Both the position numbers and the translations under genes were made by a program. From Dactylorhiza incarnata (lineage: Eukaryota; Streptophyta; Magnoliopsida; Asparagales; Orchidaceae): 64,000 nucleotides of DNA. Positions 1 to 10,723 of this stretch are shown piece after piece. The stretch is from assembly GCA_033032865.1 (NCBI GenBank), contig JAWHQI010000060.1, forward strand, positions 10,372,001-10,436,000, read 5' to 3'. Positions within the stretch are counted from its first letter, which is position 1; each line of letters starts with the position of its first letter. Under the pieces are notes generated by a model. It saw only the letters and a list, made by a program, of their open reading frames with translations. It did no database searches and was not told the DNA's origin.

Positions 1-4
1 TCCG

Positions 5-89
5 GTGTTTTGTGCATAAATAAAGCCCGGTGTTCAGTCCATCTTCGTTCCATTTATCCAAAGTGTTTTGTGCATAAATAAAGCCCGGT
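5..89. repeat. 27-bp direct repeat, two copies
   Basis: The same 27 bases occur at 5-31 and 63-89, 58 bp apart, containing the string GCATAAATAAAGCCCGG. The copies look identical, so this is a recent local duplication. The sequence between and around them is AT-rich and has no recognisable gene. The array may extend left beyond the window. Confidence 0.85.
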
Positions 90-1446
90 ATTTTTGTGAT
101 TTTACACGTCTTTTATTGATTGAAGCCTTAAAAGGGGTGGACACAAACATATTTTTGTGATATATAGAATCAAAATGATTATAATGTATTTGGTTGGACT
201 ATTATTGTGGATCAAAATGATTATAATTTGCGTCTTTGCGTCTTGCGGTAAAATGATATATAGACTGCAAAAATGTATTTATTTGGCTTTTATGAATGCT
301 ATATTTTGCTTGGTGATTTAAATAAGAAAATATTAATTTGATTTTTGAATATGGTCTGTAAATATGAAATTTGGCCTGCATGAACAATTTTTTGGCATGC
401 ATATATCCGCGGCCTGCATAAAGTCAAAAGCGGACTGCATATAACGATGGCTTCGATATCACTTCGTCAACAAAGTTTGGCGGGAATATCGGGAAATATA
501 AAGTTTGGTTGCAGCATAGGCGATGTGCTTATTGCAACTTCTCTTTCTTAAGAAAATTTTGGGCAACATTTAGTGCTAAAATAGCATAAATGTTATGATA
601 TGTCAAGGTAAATTGTTAATACATGTTGTTTTTCTCTTGCATTAGATAGTTTATTATTTTGTAAATTTTCTTATATGTATATATGTATCCTAACCAAGAT
701 ATTGAAAATTTCAATGATGTTCAAATGGATCAGATTTATTACGACTGGTTCGGATTCGGATATGAAGTATACCTGATCCATGTAGAGGTTACTCCTCAAT
801 GCATTTTTGGTTTGATCGAAGATCGAGCCACCGGTCACCCAACCTAGAGAGGAAACATGCTAGCAGTTGTTTACATTGATCCCATGATTTCCCCTTCTTC
901 CCCTTCTCGGTACGACAACATAAGGGCGCAATCAACACGAAAGGCGGTTATGAGAGGCGGTAGGGCAATGTGCGGCTACGTGAGGCAGTACAGGAAACGT
1001 GCTATGTAGGGATACAACAACAACAATAGACACAGTGCAACCGATGCGCGTGCAACCAATAAGGCTTACGATGATCGTGTGGTTGGCTTGGGCAAGTCTT
1101 GCAGGAGGCTTTACAGCGGGGGTTGAGTAAGTAAAGGATGAAGGTGGACCGACAAAGCTAAGTCCGACTTGTATTTCTTCTTCGATGGATGTGGTGGTTG
1201 GGGTCCAACCACGGTGAAGGTTGACATCGTGTGAATCTTGTGCATTGGTAGTCTTATGAATTGCAATGATTTTTTTATTACTCGGCAGTTGGAGGTGTCT
1301 GATTCCAATTGTAGTGCACTTTATCAGGTCTATTTATTTCTTGTGTGTTTTATTGATATAAAGCTTTGTATGTTTGCATATTTATGTGCTCTTGTCATTG
1401 CCTATGATTATATTTGTGCCTGGGAAATGCATGGCTTTCTTACAAG
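90..1446. other. Intergenic or decayed sequence, nothing identified
   Basis: The stretch is AT-rich to about 700. The reading frames here are short and match no family I recognise. The part from about 800 to 1,446 lies directly upstream of a retrotransposon primer-binding-like site and is probably decayed 5' LTR and leader of the copia relic that follows. No LTR terminus could be fixed. Confidence 0.4.
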
Positions 1447-2150
1447 TGGTATCAGAATGTAAGGTTTTAGTAGATGATTGATTGGACATTTAGGTTAAGT
1501 ATTGGGTATGATGGGTAATAAGGTCCACTCCTCCTCATCGATAATTTGATCCTTGAATTATTTAGATATCTTTGAGGTGTTGAGGGCAGTTATGATAAGA
1601 AAGAGTGTATCATTGACTTGATGCTCGATGGTAAAGTTTGACAGCAGTGACAATTTCAACTTATGGTAGATTTGCCTTGAGGACATGCTAGTTGAGCAAG
1701 TATTGATGCTGGTGTGAGATTAATTGCTTGTTTCAATGAAGGACGTATAATGGATTGACTTCGATGAGCATGCAACCAATTCCATCAGGATGTATGTAGA
1801 TGACAAAGTGCTCTTCAATATTGGCTTTGAAGAGACTGCGACCAACTGTGCAAGAATCTTGAGAGACTATATCTGGCAAAGTCGTTGACCATGAGACTAC
1901 TTTTGAAGTAGCAATTATGTAGTTTGAAGAAGCAGGATGACAACTTGCATGAGCACTTCAATGTGTTCAACGACATTCTCAATCAATTGCTTGTAGTTGA
2001 TGTGTAGGTGAAGGAAAAAAGAAAACAACCATCTACTTATTACCTTGCTACTACCGTCCTACAAGCATATGATAATCAAGCTCTTGTATGGGAAAGATAC
2101 AATGAGAGTGTGGAAGGTCATGTTAGTGTTACTATCTAATCGGATGTTGA
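1447..2150 (+). pseudogene. Ty1/copia relic: primer-binding site and gag remnant
   Basis: TGGTATCAGAAT at 1447-1458 resembles the plant retrotransposon primer-binding site TGGTATCAGAGC, which pairs with initiator Met tRNA. About 170 bp downstream, conceptual translation of 1627-1700 gives a fragment like KFDGSDNFNLW followed by DMLVEQ, the start of a copia gag (UBN2 family). From 1,880 to 2,150 there is LYLAKSLTM, then KKQDDNLHEHFNVFNDILNQL, also typical of that gag domain, broken by stops and frame changes. No integrase or RT follows, so this is a heavily decayed 5' portion. The gag assignment is moderately sure; the boundaries are approximate. Confidence 0.6.
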
Positions 2151-4720
2151 AGGACTCTGCTCATGAGTGAGCGTCTTCTGGTCATTGAAGGACAGGGGTG
2201 GATATTTGACTAGGAGTTGAGAAGTGCATGTTCTCGATCAACATTGAAGAAGGGGGTTGTATGTTACCACGATAAACAGAGTGTCCAGACCAGAAGGAAT
2301 TGTCGTTGAAACCAACCTGGAAGACGCTTCCTACTCATGTTCACTGCAATCGCAGAGTCCTGGGGGAGTCCATACTGCGAGCATGCATAGTTAGATCTGG
2401 AGTGGAGTGTAATGATATTCTTACCATCACTAAGAGTCATAGCAACCATGATAACTCGATATTGTGTTTCAGTATATCGCAACACATCTTCTCAAGTACT
2501 TCAATGTTTAGTTCATTGGAAGCGACTACTCGGTTAGTCTATTTGTGTGATGGCACGAGATACGAGGACACATGGACAACGATAATTGATATCTAGATGC
2601 ATGGTGGAGTATGTGAAGGCTTGAGCGGGTACATATGGTACGACTCAAGCTGCACAGGAAATTGATATCATTGACTAGATTGGACTCATGTGGCTATAGT
2701 GTTGCAACGTGAGGAACCTTGATAGTGACATATAGTTGTGTATTGCTCGTGAGAACTATACAGTTTGATAGATTGTACAGACTAATGGGACTTGGGAGCA
2801 CAGTGTGAGGTGATGCACTTATGATTTCTAGGGTGACTTAATGTGATGCCAGTTTCTCCCTTTTATAGCGTATGATGTGTAATACATATCTTCCGGTTAT
2901 TGTTACTATCTTCATGTTTTGAGTATTTCCTGAAATGCATGTTTTGGATTTTCCTACAACATAAATTTTTAAGTCCCGGAGCATTCCAGGATTTGGAGCA
3001 TGGTATTCGAAGTGCACTGAATAGGATAAAAATCGACATATATTGATTTAGCAATGAGTATTCGACGTACATCAAATGGATTGGTAATTGGCATACGTCG
3101 ATTTGGGGTGCATTTAGCCATTTGTCGATTTCATTCCATAATTGTATCTTTACACTGTTTAGACCCTTGGATTGGGAAAATACTTAGGTACGCATGACAT
3201 TCCTAAAGGATGGTGTGCTTATTGTATTTGTAGGCCAAAATATAATGTTTTTTTAAAAATAAATTACAGAATATTAATTTAACTATTTTTATTATCATTT
3301 TAAGATCTCATATGTATATGTTACGGTCTAAAAATACACGTATTAAAAAGTGATTTTTTTAAAACAGTTACAGTTGTAAATTACATTGGTTTTTAGGACT
3401 GTAAAGATAACTATGAATACAGTTACAGTCGCAATTTCAACTAAAAATATTGTCCCGTATCATCATGTAGGAACGTTACACGTACAGAAAATTCTCTCCT
3501 TGGATTGAGTGTAATGAGTCGTGGGCGAACTAGATCTTTCTTGGAAAATTTTTATGACAGTTATTTGATAGTAAGTAGGTACGTGACTTCTTTATTTACA
3601 ATATGCAGCTTTTTGTATTCTTCTTTCTTGCTCTTTTTTAACATGTTTTGTCATTTTTTAATGTTTAGAATGTGTCCATTTATTTTTCAGATGCAAAAAT
3701 AGTTTAACAAAATCTACTTATGTTTTCATTAGTCTCTTCACAAATTTTTGGTGTTGCTATGACTCACATGTGTGTTAATTATGTAACATTGAAAGAGAAA
3801 TCTACATTTGAATATGCATTCTAATTCAAATATGAATTCTAGATTTTAAGGCAAATTTGAATCTGATGCATTCTAGAGATATCATAATCATTTCAATCAT
3901 TGAACACCCATAGTTCCATGCACATTTGTTAATCTGTGTACACATGCTCTTAATTTAGTAAACGATGGACGTAGTTAATTAAGGCGAATGTTAAGGGCAA
4001 ACTAGTGTATGCTATTCGCAAACCATTGAAAGTGAAAAGAACCCGATCTACCCATGTAAAGAGTCACTGTTTTTTTCCTATCAGCAGCCTGCTCTACTAG
4101 GTTTTCAAAAATACTTGTTTCTATCGTCTTCGCTCAACGATCATGAAGCGAGCCATCTAATTCGCTCAACGAACAACCCGTTTATGCTATTCCATCGTCT
4201 TTGTCAAACATTGTTAATGACAACGTAGGTTTCTTGCTTTTGCTCGAAGCTAGTTGGACTTCGACCATACCACATGCGTTCGTCGTACATCGTTTCACTT
4301 GACAGCATATTTTGTTTTACCATGCTTCGAAGCTCCCTGGAATCTGATCCATCTTATAACAATTCATAGTACTAACAACTTTATCAACATCAAACTTAGA
4401 GTATCCTTGGTTGTGATGGATCTAGTTATTATCATGAGAATCAACAGGCAAAATGATGGGCACAAATTTTGTTGGGAAGGAGATGCTCGAAGAGGGGTGG
4501 ATGCTCACTATAATGTCAAAAAGATGCACTTATAAATGAGTGGAATGCTGGAATCAAGTGTATGGTGCACAATTATGAAATGGTTCACTTTGAATCTCAT
4601 TCTTGATGGGATTTCCCCTAAAGATTTCAGAGCAAAACCGGCAGGACTTCTACCGAAACGCTCAAGCAATGCAATCCGACCGAGCGAGTCGCGCCCGCTC
4701 GAAGGGTCCAAAATCACCAT

Positions 4721-4722
<2 letters not shown>
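2151..4722. other. No recognisable gene
   Basis: Only short reading frames occur. A 65-codon frame at 3505-3702 is rich in Phe, Leu and Ser in its second half and resembles AT-rich translation, not a known protein. An ATAGTAAGTA string at about 3570 looks like a splice donor but no partner exon was found. The left part (2,150-2,900) may be more of the copia relic. I see nothing else. Confidence 0.4.

Positions 4723-4756
<34 letters not shown>
4723..4756. repeat. 34-base G homopolymer
   Basis: An uninterrupted run of G begins a GC-rich island. It would form a very stable G-quadruplex as DNA or RNA. Its exact length is unreliable in most sequencing chemistries. The long poly-Gly and poly-Pro reading frames across it are translation artefacts. 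Confidence 0.9.
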
Positions 4757-4758
<2 letters not shown>

Positions 4759-5020
4759 AGAACCAAGCACATACAGGCACCGCGCACGGCCCGCGCGTAC
4801 GTGCGCACATCCAGACCCTGCTTGCGGCCGGCCAGCTCGCGCGCAGCCGGCCCACGCGCGGTCAGCGCGCGCGTGCACGGACAAGCACCGGGCGCGCGCC
4901 CGCACGACCAAGCACGGGGCGCGCCCCCCGCACAGTCAGTGCGTGCGCGCTGCCAGCGCACTGCCAGCTCCGGCCGCCTCCAGCCACCACCGTCACCGGG
5001 AAACATGCCCGGGCTGCCCA
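4757..5020. other. GC-rich block with CG/GC alternation
   Basis: About 260 bases dominated by GCGCGC, CCCG and GCAC strings, in sharp contrast to the AT-rich flanks. Several overlapping open frames exist on both strands, rich in Ala, Arg, Pro and Gly, as expected from composition alone. No domain is recognised. It ends abruptly before sequence resembling the MITE-like repeat at about 20.4 kb (GATATTCAG followed by AATTGGAATT). Confidence 0.5.
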
Positions 5021-5299
5021 TACCGCCCGGGGGACATGTTCGCTATTTTGGGAAAATTGGTGATCCAGGTGACTGGAATGGAGCGACGTCATTCGTCAAC
5101 TCAAGATTCAACCGGGCGCAATTACCAATTAGAATTTGATATTGGAATTCGATATTAGGATTCGATATTCAGAATTGGAATTTATCTAATTCCAATTTCA
5201 TCGTTCGCCTAATAAACAATATTGTTGAATATTGTGGAATTAATCAATTCTTTTGTTCGTTTGTTAAATAAAATTCAATCTAAAAATTGAAAATATTAA

Positions 5300-6170
5300 A
5301 AAATGCGCGTCATGGCCAAAAATGCGCGTCCGGGCGAAAAACTTGCGCCCGGGGGAAAATTGGGAGTCCGGGGTAACAAAATGTGCGCCAAGGCGAAAAA
5401 CGCGCCCCCTGGCGAAAACTATGCACCCGTGCGAAAAACGCGCGCACTGGCGAAAAACTCGCACCCGGGCGAAAAACGCGCGCCTTGATGAAAAACTCGC
5501 GCCTTGATGAAAAACTCGCGCCCTAGCGAAAATTGTGCGCACGGGCGAAAAATGTGAGCCTGGACAAAAAACACGTGCTCGGGCGAAAAACGCGCTCTCT
5601 AGCGAAAAACACGCGCTCGGGTGAAAAACGCGCGCCCGGGCGAAAACGCGCGCCCGGGCAAAAAACTCGCTCTCTGGCGAAAAACGCTGCGCTCGGGCAA
5701 AAAACTCGTGCCCGGACAAAAAAATCCGCACCCGGGCGACAAAACGCGGCCCCGGGCGAAAAGCGAGCCCCTGGGCGAATAACGCGCTCCCAAGCGAAAA
5801 AAATGCCCGGGAGAAAATTCCGCGCCCAGGAGAAAAACGCGCGCCTGGGCTAAAAACACGCGCCTAGGTGAAACATTGCACGCCCGGGCGACAAAACGTG
5901 CGCTCGGGCGAAAAACGCGCCCTCTGGCGAAAAACTCGCGCCCAGGCAAAAAATTGCACTCACAGGCGACAAAACATGCGCCGGGGCAAAAAATGCGCGC
6001 CCGGGCGAAAAATGCGCGCCAGGACTAAAAATGCGCGCTAGGACGGAAAACTTCCGTCCGGTCAAAATTTGCTCGTCCGGCCAAAAAACACTCTTCCAGG
6101 CGAAAAACTCACGTCCGTGCGAAAAACTCACGCCCGGGCAAAAAATTGCGCGCCCAGGCGAAAAACGCGA
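5300..6170. repeat. 19-bp GC-rich minisatellite, about 46 units
   Basis: Nearly every unit follows the pattern of two variable bases, then CGCGCCCGGGCGAAAAA with one closing base. A few units are 18 or 20 bp. The GCGCCCGGGC half is a near palindrome and the A5 tract is almost invariant, giving a strict GC-block/A-tract alternation. The 19-bp period is 1 mod 3 and the consensus lacks stop codons in several frames, so long frames are open on both strands (for example 5264-5731 minus and 5533-5853 plus). These give 19-residue amino-acid repeats rich in Arg, Lys, Ala and Phe. I treat them as by-products of the repeat. Units differ by point changes, so the array is not brand new. Confidence 0.95.
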
Positions 6171-6790
6171 TAAATCGAGCGTGCCAGACTCGCCCAATTC
6201 CGATATGTCCTGCTAGATTTTGTTCCTACGCTAAAATCAATTCCATGATATTCAACAAAAATTACAATTATTAAAGCTACCTAACAATCAAACGACGTAA
6301 TTATAATTCGACGTCGAATTTCATTTCCAAGTTTTCAATTCCGTCCAAACGAACGAGCCCTTGCATATTCTGATCATTATCGAAGCTCCAATGTAAGTTT
6401 AGTTAACTACTAATATATTTTTCTAATCAGACCGCCGCAGAAATGAGAATATCTAGAGCAACCACCGGACATATTCAACTCATAACCAATTGAAATTATA
6501 ATTCATTGAATATAACTATATATTAATATCCATAGTTCCATATAATGGTGAACAAAAAAATCGGGCCTGACGGGCCGACCTGAGCCCGGCCTGGTCAAGG
6601 CCCGGTCAAGCTCGGCCCGGTTCAGGCCCGAACCGAGCCGAGCCCTTACCCGGGGCCCTGAAAGGGCCCTGGTTTGGAGCTGATACCCGGCACGGTACCC
6701 GGCATGGTCCGGGCCGGGTAAAGCCCGAATATCGGGCTAGCCCGAGACCGGGCCGGCCATAGCCCGATCCGGTCTCGGGCTAGGCCCGAT

Positions 6791-6912
6791 TGAGCCTAAC
6801 GGCTCTCAAGAGAGAGCCGTCTTGAGAGCCGTTAGGCTCATGGCTGCATGGCTGCCACGTGGCAGCCATGCTGCCATGAGAGCAGCCAACGGCTCTCAAG
6901 AGAGAGCCGTTG
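6791..6912. repeat. Subterminal palindromes of the hAT, one centred on a G-box
   Basis: TGAGCCTAACGGCTCTCAAG (6791-6810) is repeated as its exact reverse complement at 6821-6840, with a 10-base loop. Directly after it, 6847-6870 is a perfect 24-bp palindrome centred on CACGTG, the plant G-box core. A further imperfect palindrome built on ACGGCTCTC and GAGAGCCGT lies at 6889-6912. A matching idea occurs at the other end (9408-9433: GCAGGCAGCAC and its complement). Likely transposase or host-factor binding structures. Confidence 0.8.
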
Positions 6913-7002
6913 GCCGCTCTCTTTTCTTTTTTTAATAATTTTTTTAATTATATTAAAAAATTATTATTTTAATTATTTTATAAAAAAAATCCAAAAAAAT
7001 TC

Positions 7003-7010
7003 TATAAATA
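7003..7010 (+). promoter_or_regulatory. TATA box of the hAT transposase
   Basis: TATAAATA follows an AT-rich run and precedes a CT-rich tract (7014-7058) of the kind found near plant transcription starts. The candidate start codon (7070) lies about 60 bp downstream. Spacing and order fit a plant core promoter with a short leader. Confidence 0.7.
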
Positions 7011-7069
7011 CCCCCCTCCCCTCTCTCTTTTCTCACACCCCTCTCTCTCTCTCTCTCTTAGCTCTCCCA

Positions 7070-9021
7070 ATGGCGTCGTCCTCCACAACTCCAGCGTCGT
7101 CTTCCAAAGTACGACTTCAGTGATGGAGCACAACCGTAGAGCGAGTATTTGGGAGCATTTCGAGATGGTCCTAGTCTGGACCGAAAGAAAGGCGCGTTGC
7201 AAGATGTGCTCGAAGTTGCTATCCATCAGCGGCAACTCGACGCTCGTTAGACACCAGAAGTCTTGCGAGTCGAAACAAGCTCCTCCCGAGTCAAGTCAAA
7301 CCCAAATTTCTAGAGCCGGACAGATTTGGACGTGCGATCAAATGCGACAGCGAGAGCTGCAGGCGAAGTTCGTCATCAAACGTGGGCTGTCATTCAGCGT
7401 CTTCGACAATGACGACGGCACAGAGTACATACATGGGGGGCTTCAGCCCAAATACCAAAAGGTTAGTAGAATTATTTTAAGGCGCGACACGATTAGGTTA
7501 TATTTAGAAGCAAAACAAGAATTAATTAGGTATTTTGAAAATTTTGAAGGACGTGTGAGTCTAACGAGCGACGTTTGGACGAGTAATTTATATTTAGGAT
7601 TAGCTTATCTTTGCATCACTTGTCATTGGATTGATCCCATTTCGTGGGAGCAAAATAAACGCGTAATATGTTTTACAGGTTTTGAATTCTCGCACACGGC
7701 TATAGCTTTATATAAAGTTATTATGAAATGTGCGCGAGAATTTAAAATTAACGATAAAATACTTAGTTTTTCTCTTGATAACGCCTCCAATAATGGCGCC
7801 GCAATTGAATTGTTAAAATGATATTTAAAACCATTTCTCAACAGCGCGTTTTTTTCATACTAGATGTGTTTGTCACGTCCTAAATTTAGTGGTACATGAT
7901 AGTTTAAAGGCAATGTCACAATATATTAATAAAATTCGCGACATGTTAAAAACAATTTATTGTACTAAACAACGAGCTCAAGATTTTAGAAAATTTTGTA
8001 AAACACAAAATCAGAAATATTTGAAACCACAATTAGATATGCCTATTAGATGGAACTCAACCTATAAAATGTTAAAAAGAGCCGTTCTACAAAAAGATCT
8101 TCTAATGGAATATTATAGTTTACTTAATATTGAACACGGTTTAGGTGAAACTGATTGGAATATTATAGAACATTATATAGATTTACTAAAGTGTTTTTAT
8201 AGGGCCACCGTTTCTTTATCTGGAGTGTATTATCCAACGACCGCATTAGTAATTGAGCATTTCATACATATCACAGAAAGATTTAGTTATTATAGGCAAC
8301 ACCAAGGTTGGGCTCCTTTAATTAAAATAATAGAAGAAATTTTTTTAAAATATTATAAAGAAATACCACCTATGTTTTCGTGCGCCGCCGCTTTAAATCC
8401 GCTACTTAACGTAGAAGGCGTAGAAAATTTGATCGACGAAATCAATACTAATCTAACCATAAATATAAATTATGATGAGGATGACCTCGTTAGTACTACA
8501 AGTTTTACTACTCTTTTACGCAAAGTTATAATTATTACAATAACTTATACGGGTCACGACCCCGCGAAGAAATAACGCAACCCAAAATGAAGGATAGTCT
8601 TAAAAATAAAATTTTAGATTTAGCTTCTAGGAAAAAAGCGCGCACAGCTGGTAGTTTAGATGAATTAGGATTATATACAAAAACTCAATTTAGCGATTTT
8701 ATGAGTTCGGACGAGATCGAAAACTTCGATCTCTTAAATTGGTGGAAAGGTAAAACTAATATCTATCCTATTTTGGCATATATGACCCGTGATTTATTAA
8801 CTGTCCAAGCTAGTACAGTAGCTTCAAAGTCTGTTTTTTCTCTTAGTGGCAGGGTTTTGAACGAGCGGAGGAGCCGACTTAACGAAGATTCGCTGGAGAT
8901 TTGCATATGCTACAAGGACTACTTGGACAGTTTAAAGAGGAAGCAACACATAACATCACTGAAGGATAGCTCGGAGGAGATAGAAGACGAAATGGACGCG
9001 TTGAATCTACAAGATGATTAA
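7070..9021 (+). pseudogene. hAT transposase (BED zinc finger, hAT dimerisation domain), frame-disrupted
   Basis: This would encode the DNA transposase that cuts and pastes the surrounding element. The probable start is the Met at 7070 (MASSSTTPASS, a common start in this family). The frame shifts near 7120 to MEHNRRASIWEHF, a BED zinc finger with the C-x2-C and H-x4-C ligands (about 7150-7275). The RNase H-like catalytic core follows: LTSDVWTSN near 7560, DNASNN near 7780, and HTRCVCHVLNL near 7855. The C-terminal dimerisation domain is clear at about 8730-8940 (LLNWWK, STVASKSVFSLSGRVL). Lesions: a TGA at 7819-7821 where related proteins have Arg (CGA to TGA), a frameshift near 7845, and another near 8575. 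There are no introns. It is about 640 codons long, normal for the family, so decay is limited. Confidence 0.9.
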
Positions 9022-9551
9022 ATCGAGCCTAAATGTACTTTTTTTATATATGTAAATTTTTTGTAATTAAATTTTATAAGAATCATAGCCTTCATATGTT
9101 TGTATTTTCAATTTTGTATTTTGTACAATTGTACGACTTAAATTTTGTAATTTTTTAAATTTTTTGTTCCAAATTTTCAATATTAATAAAATTTTTTGTT
9201 CCAAATTTTTCGTTCCAATTGTTCAATATTAATACAATCAAATTCTAACCTTAAATGTTTTCAATTTTTTAAAATTTTTGGTTCAAATTTTCAATATATA
9301 ATAATTAATAAAAATAAAAATTAAAAAATTTAAACTATAAATTAAAAAATTAAAAAACCGGGCCGGCCCGGATCGGGCCCGAGACCGGCCCGGCCTGAAG
9401 GGCCGGAGCAGGCAGCACATAAGTGCTGCCTGCCCGGCCCGACCCGATTCTAGGGGAGGACCGGGCCGGCCCGGCCCGATGTAGGAAAAAGCCCGATCGG
9501 GCCCGGTCCAGGCCGGACCGATCGGGCTTTATGTTCACAACTAGTTCCATA

Positions 9552-9840
9552 CAATAATTATAAAATGGCTGAGAAACTTAATTCGTGATATAAAAGATTC
9601 ACTCTAACTGCCTCCAATAATTATATATATACTGTTGAGACTCCGCTCAAAGTATTCTATGAATATAATGTATAATCTGTAATTCGTCGAGATCATGACG
9701 GATAGCAAAGATAGTCGTGACAAGTGAAAATGATCGTTAAGAGGCGACTAAAACCAACCAAGGCAAAAGGAGGGCCCGGGGTAGGAAAGAAAGGAGTAGC
9801 AGGGCAAGTGGGGGAAGTCCCCCCCCCCCCCCCCCCGCGT
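9552..9840. other. Short spacer ending in an 18-base C run
   Basis: AT-rich sequence, then GA-rich sequence with no coding signal, ending in a C homopolymer at 9819-9836. It could be remnant leader of the gypsy fragment that follows, but nothing in it can be named. Confidence 0.4.
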
Positions 9841-10385
9841 CGGGTGTCGATGTGAATGTGGCGTGTCATCTCCTGAATCTCGACTCAAGCATCTGCCCCA
9901 TCCGCCAGAAAAAGAAAGTTGTGTCGACCACCCTCGTCGGGCCGATCAGAGAGGAGATAGGGAAACTACTAGAGGTCGGGTTCGTAGAAGAAATTCAATA
10001 TCCAGGATGAGTTTCTGATGTAGTGATGGTAAAGAAGGAGGATGTGAGGTGGAGAATGTGCGTGGATTTCTCTCTGTTGAACAAGGCATGTCCCAAGGAT
10101 TGCTACCTCTTGCCCCGAATCGACGCATTGATAGACTTAGCAGTCCGCTTCCCGGTGATGAGCTTCTTGGATGCATTTTATGGCTACCATCAAATCTGAA
10201 TGCATCCGCCCGATATTAAGGATGTTTCCTTCATCAGAGACGACATGTGTTATTGTTATAAGATGATGCCCTTCGGGCTGAGAAATGCGGGAGCAACCTA
10301 TCAAAGGATGATAAACCGAGTCTTCAAAGAGCAAAAGGGCAGAAACCTAAAAGTCTATGTGGACGACTTGATGGATAAAAGCAGG
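9841..10385 (+). pseudogene. Ty3/gypsy reverse transcriptase fragment (Tat/Ogre-like)
   Basis: Conceptual translation gives an RT core: REEIGKLLEVGFVEEIQYP, then WRMCVDFSLLNKACPKDCY, LPRIDALIDL, YGYHQI, CYKMMPFGLRNAGATYQRM and finally the catalytic YVDD. The words CPKD, MHPPD and NAGATYQR are typical of the Tat/Ogre side of Ty3/gypsy. Stops interrupt it (after YPG and YHQI). The fragment stops right after YVDD at about 10,385, where the sequence changes to the interior of a copia element. No gag, integrase or LTR of this gypsy element is visible. Confidence 0.85.
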
Positions 10386-10723
10386 GATAAAACTAATGCT
10401 GAAGATCCTGAAGATGATGAAGATGCACCATTGAAAATGGCCAAGAAGTATACAATTCCAAAAGTCTTCTCCAGGAAGAGAAGAACTCCTTAGAAGAATT
10501 TCTGAACTTCAGGTATCAGATGAATTATTGGTTTTTGTGGAATTACATTTGGTGGGAAAAACAATGCTACACAATTTCTTGATATGGAAATTTGTTGTCT
10601 ATAATTTCAGTTGTTTCCTCTCTGTATCTATGTTATCTTGCATATATGTTTCATTATGCAAAGAAATGAATAAAATCACTTTACTCAAATCTGTAAAATT
10701 TCTTAAGATAAATAGAGGGAGAT
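10386..10723 (+). mobile_element. 3' interior and polypurine tract of a copia element
   Basis: Sequence after the gypsy break is not gypsy. A short Asp/Glu- then Lys-rich frame ends at about 10,492. The region closes with AATAGAGGGAGAT at 10711-10723, a classic copia polypurine tract, directly followed by TGTTGGG. Only this tail of the internal region remains, so the element is 5'-truncated. The short frame is not identifiable. Confidence 0.6.

Larger units (their letters stand above)
6543..9543 (+). mobile_element. hAT transposon with BED-type transposase
   Basis: The element is 3,001 bp and flanked by a perfect 8-bp target duplication GTTCCATA (6535-6542 and 9544-9551). Its ends are inverted: TAATGGTGAACAAAAA on the left and TAGTTGTGAACATAAA read inward from the right. 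An 8-bp duplication with a TA-start terminus is the hAT signature. Both subterminal regions are packed with GGGCC, CCGGG and CCCGATC repeats (6557-6790 and 9355-9530), likely transposase-binding sites. Inside are a promoter-like TATA box and a single transposase gene. The intact duplication and well-preserved ends suggest moderate age, but the transposase carries inactivating changes. Confidence 0.93.

Noticed and set aside
3505..3702. 65-codon frame followed by a donor-like GTAAGTA
   Set aside because: No partner exon, acceptor or recognisable domain; its second half is Phe/Leu-rich as expected of AT-rich sequence.
4508..5158. Several overlapping reading frames across the G34 tract and GC-rich block
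   Set aside because: They contain poly-Gly or poly-Pro from the homopolymer and otherwise mirror GC composition. Frames are open on both strands at once and no domain is seen.
5300..6170. CRISPR-like array
   Set aside because: The units are head-to-tail tandem repeats of 19 bp with no unique spacers, in a plant nuclear context.
5264..6216. Long repetitive frames (Arg/Phe/Ala or Lys/Arg/Pro-rich) over the minisatellite
   Set aside because: The 19-bp unit lacks stops in several frames, so open frames arise automatically on both strands. There is no start context or independent coding signal.
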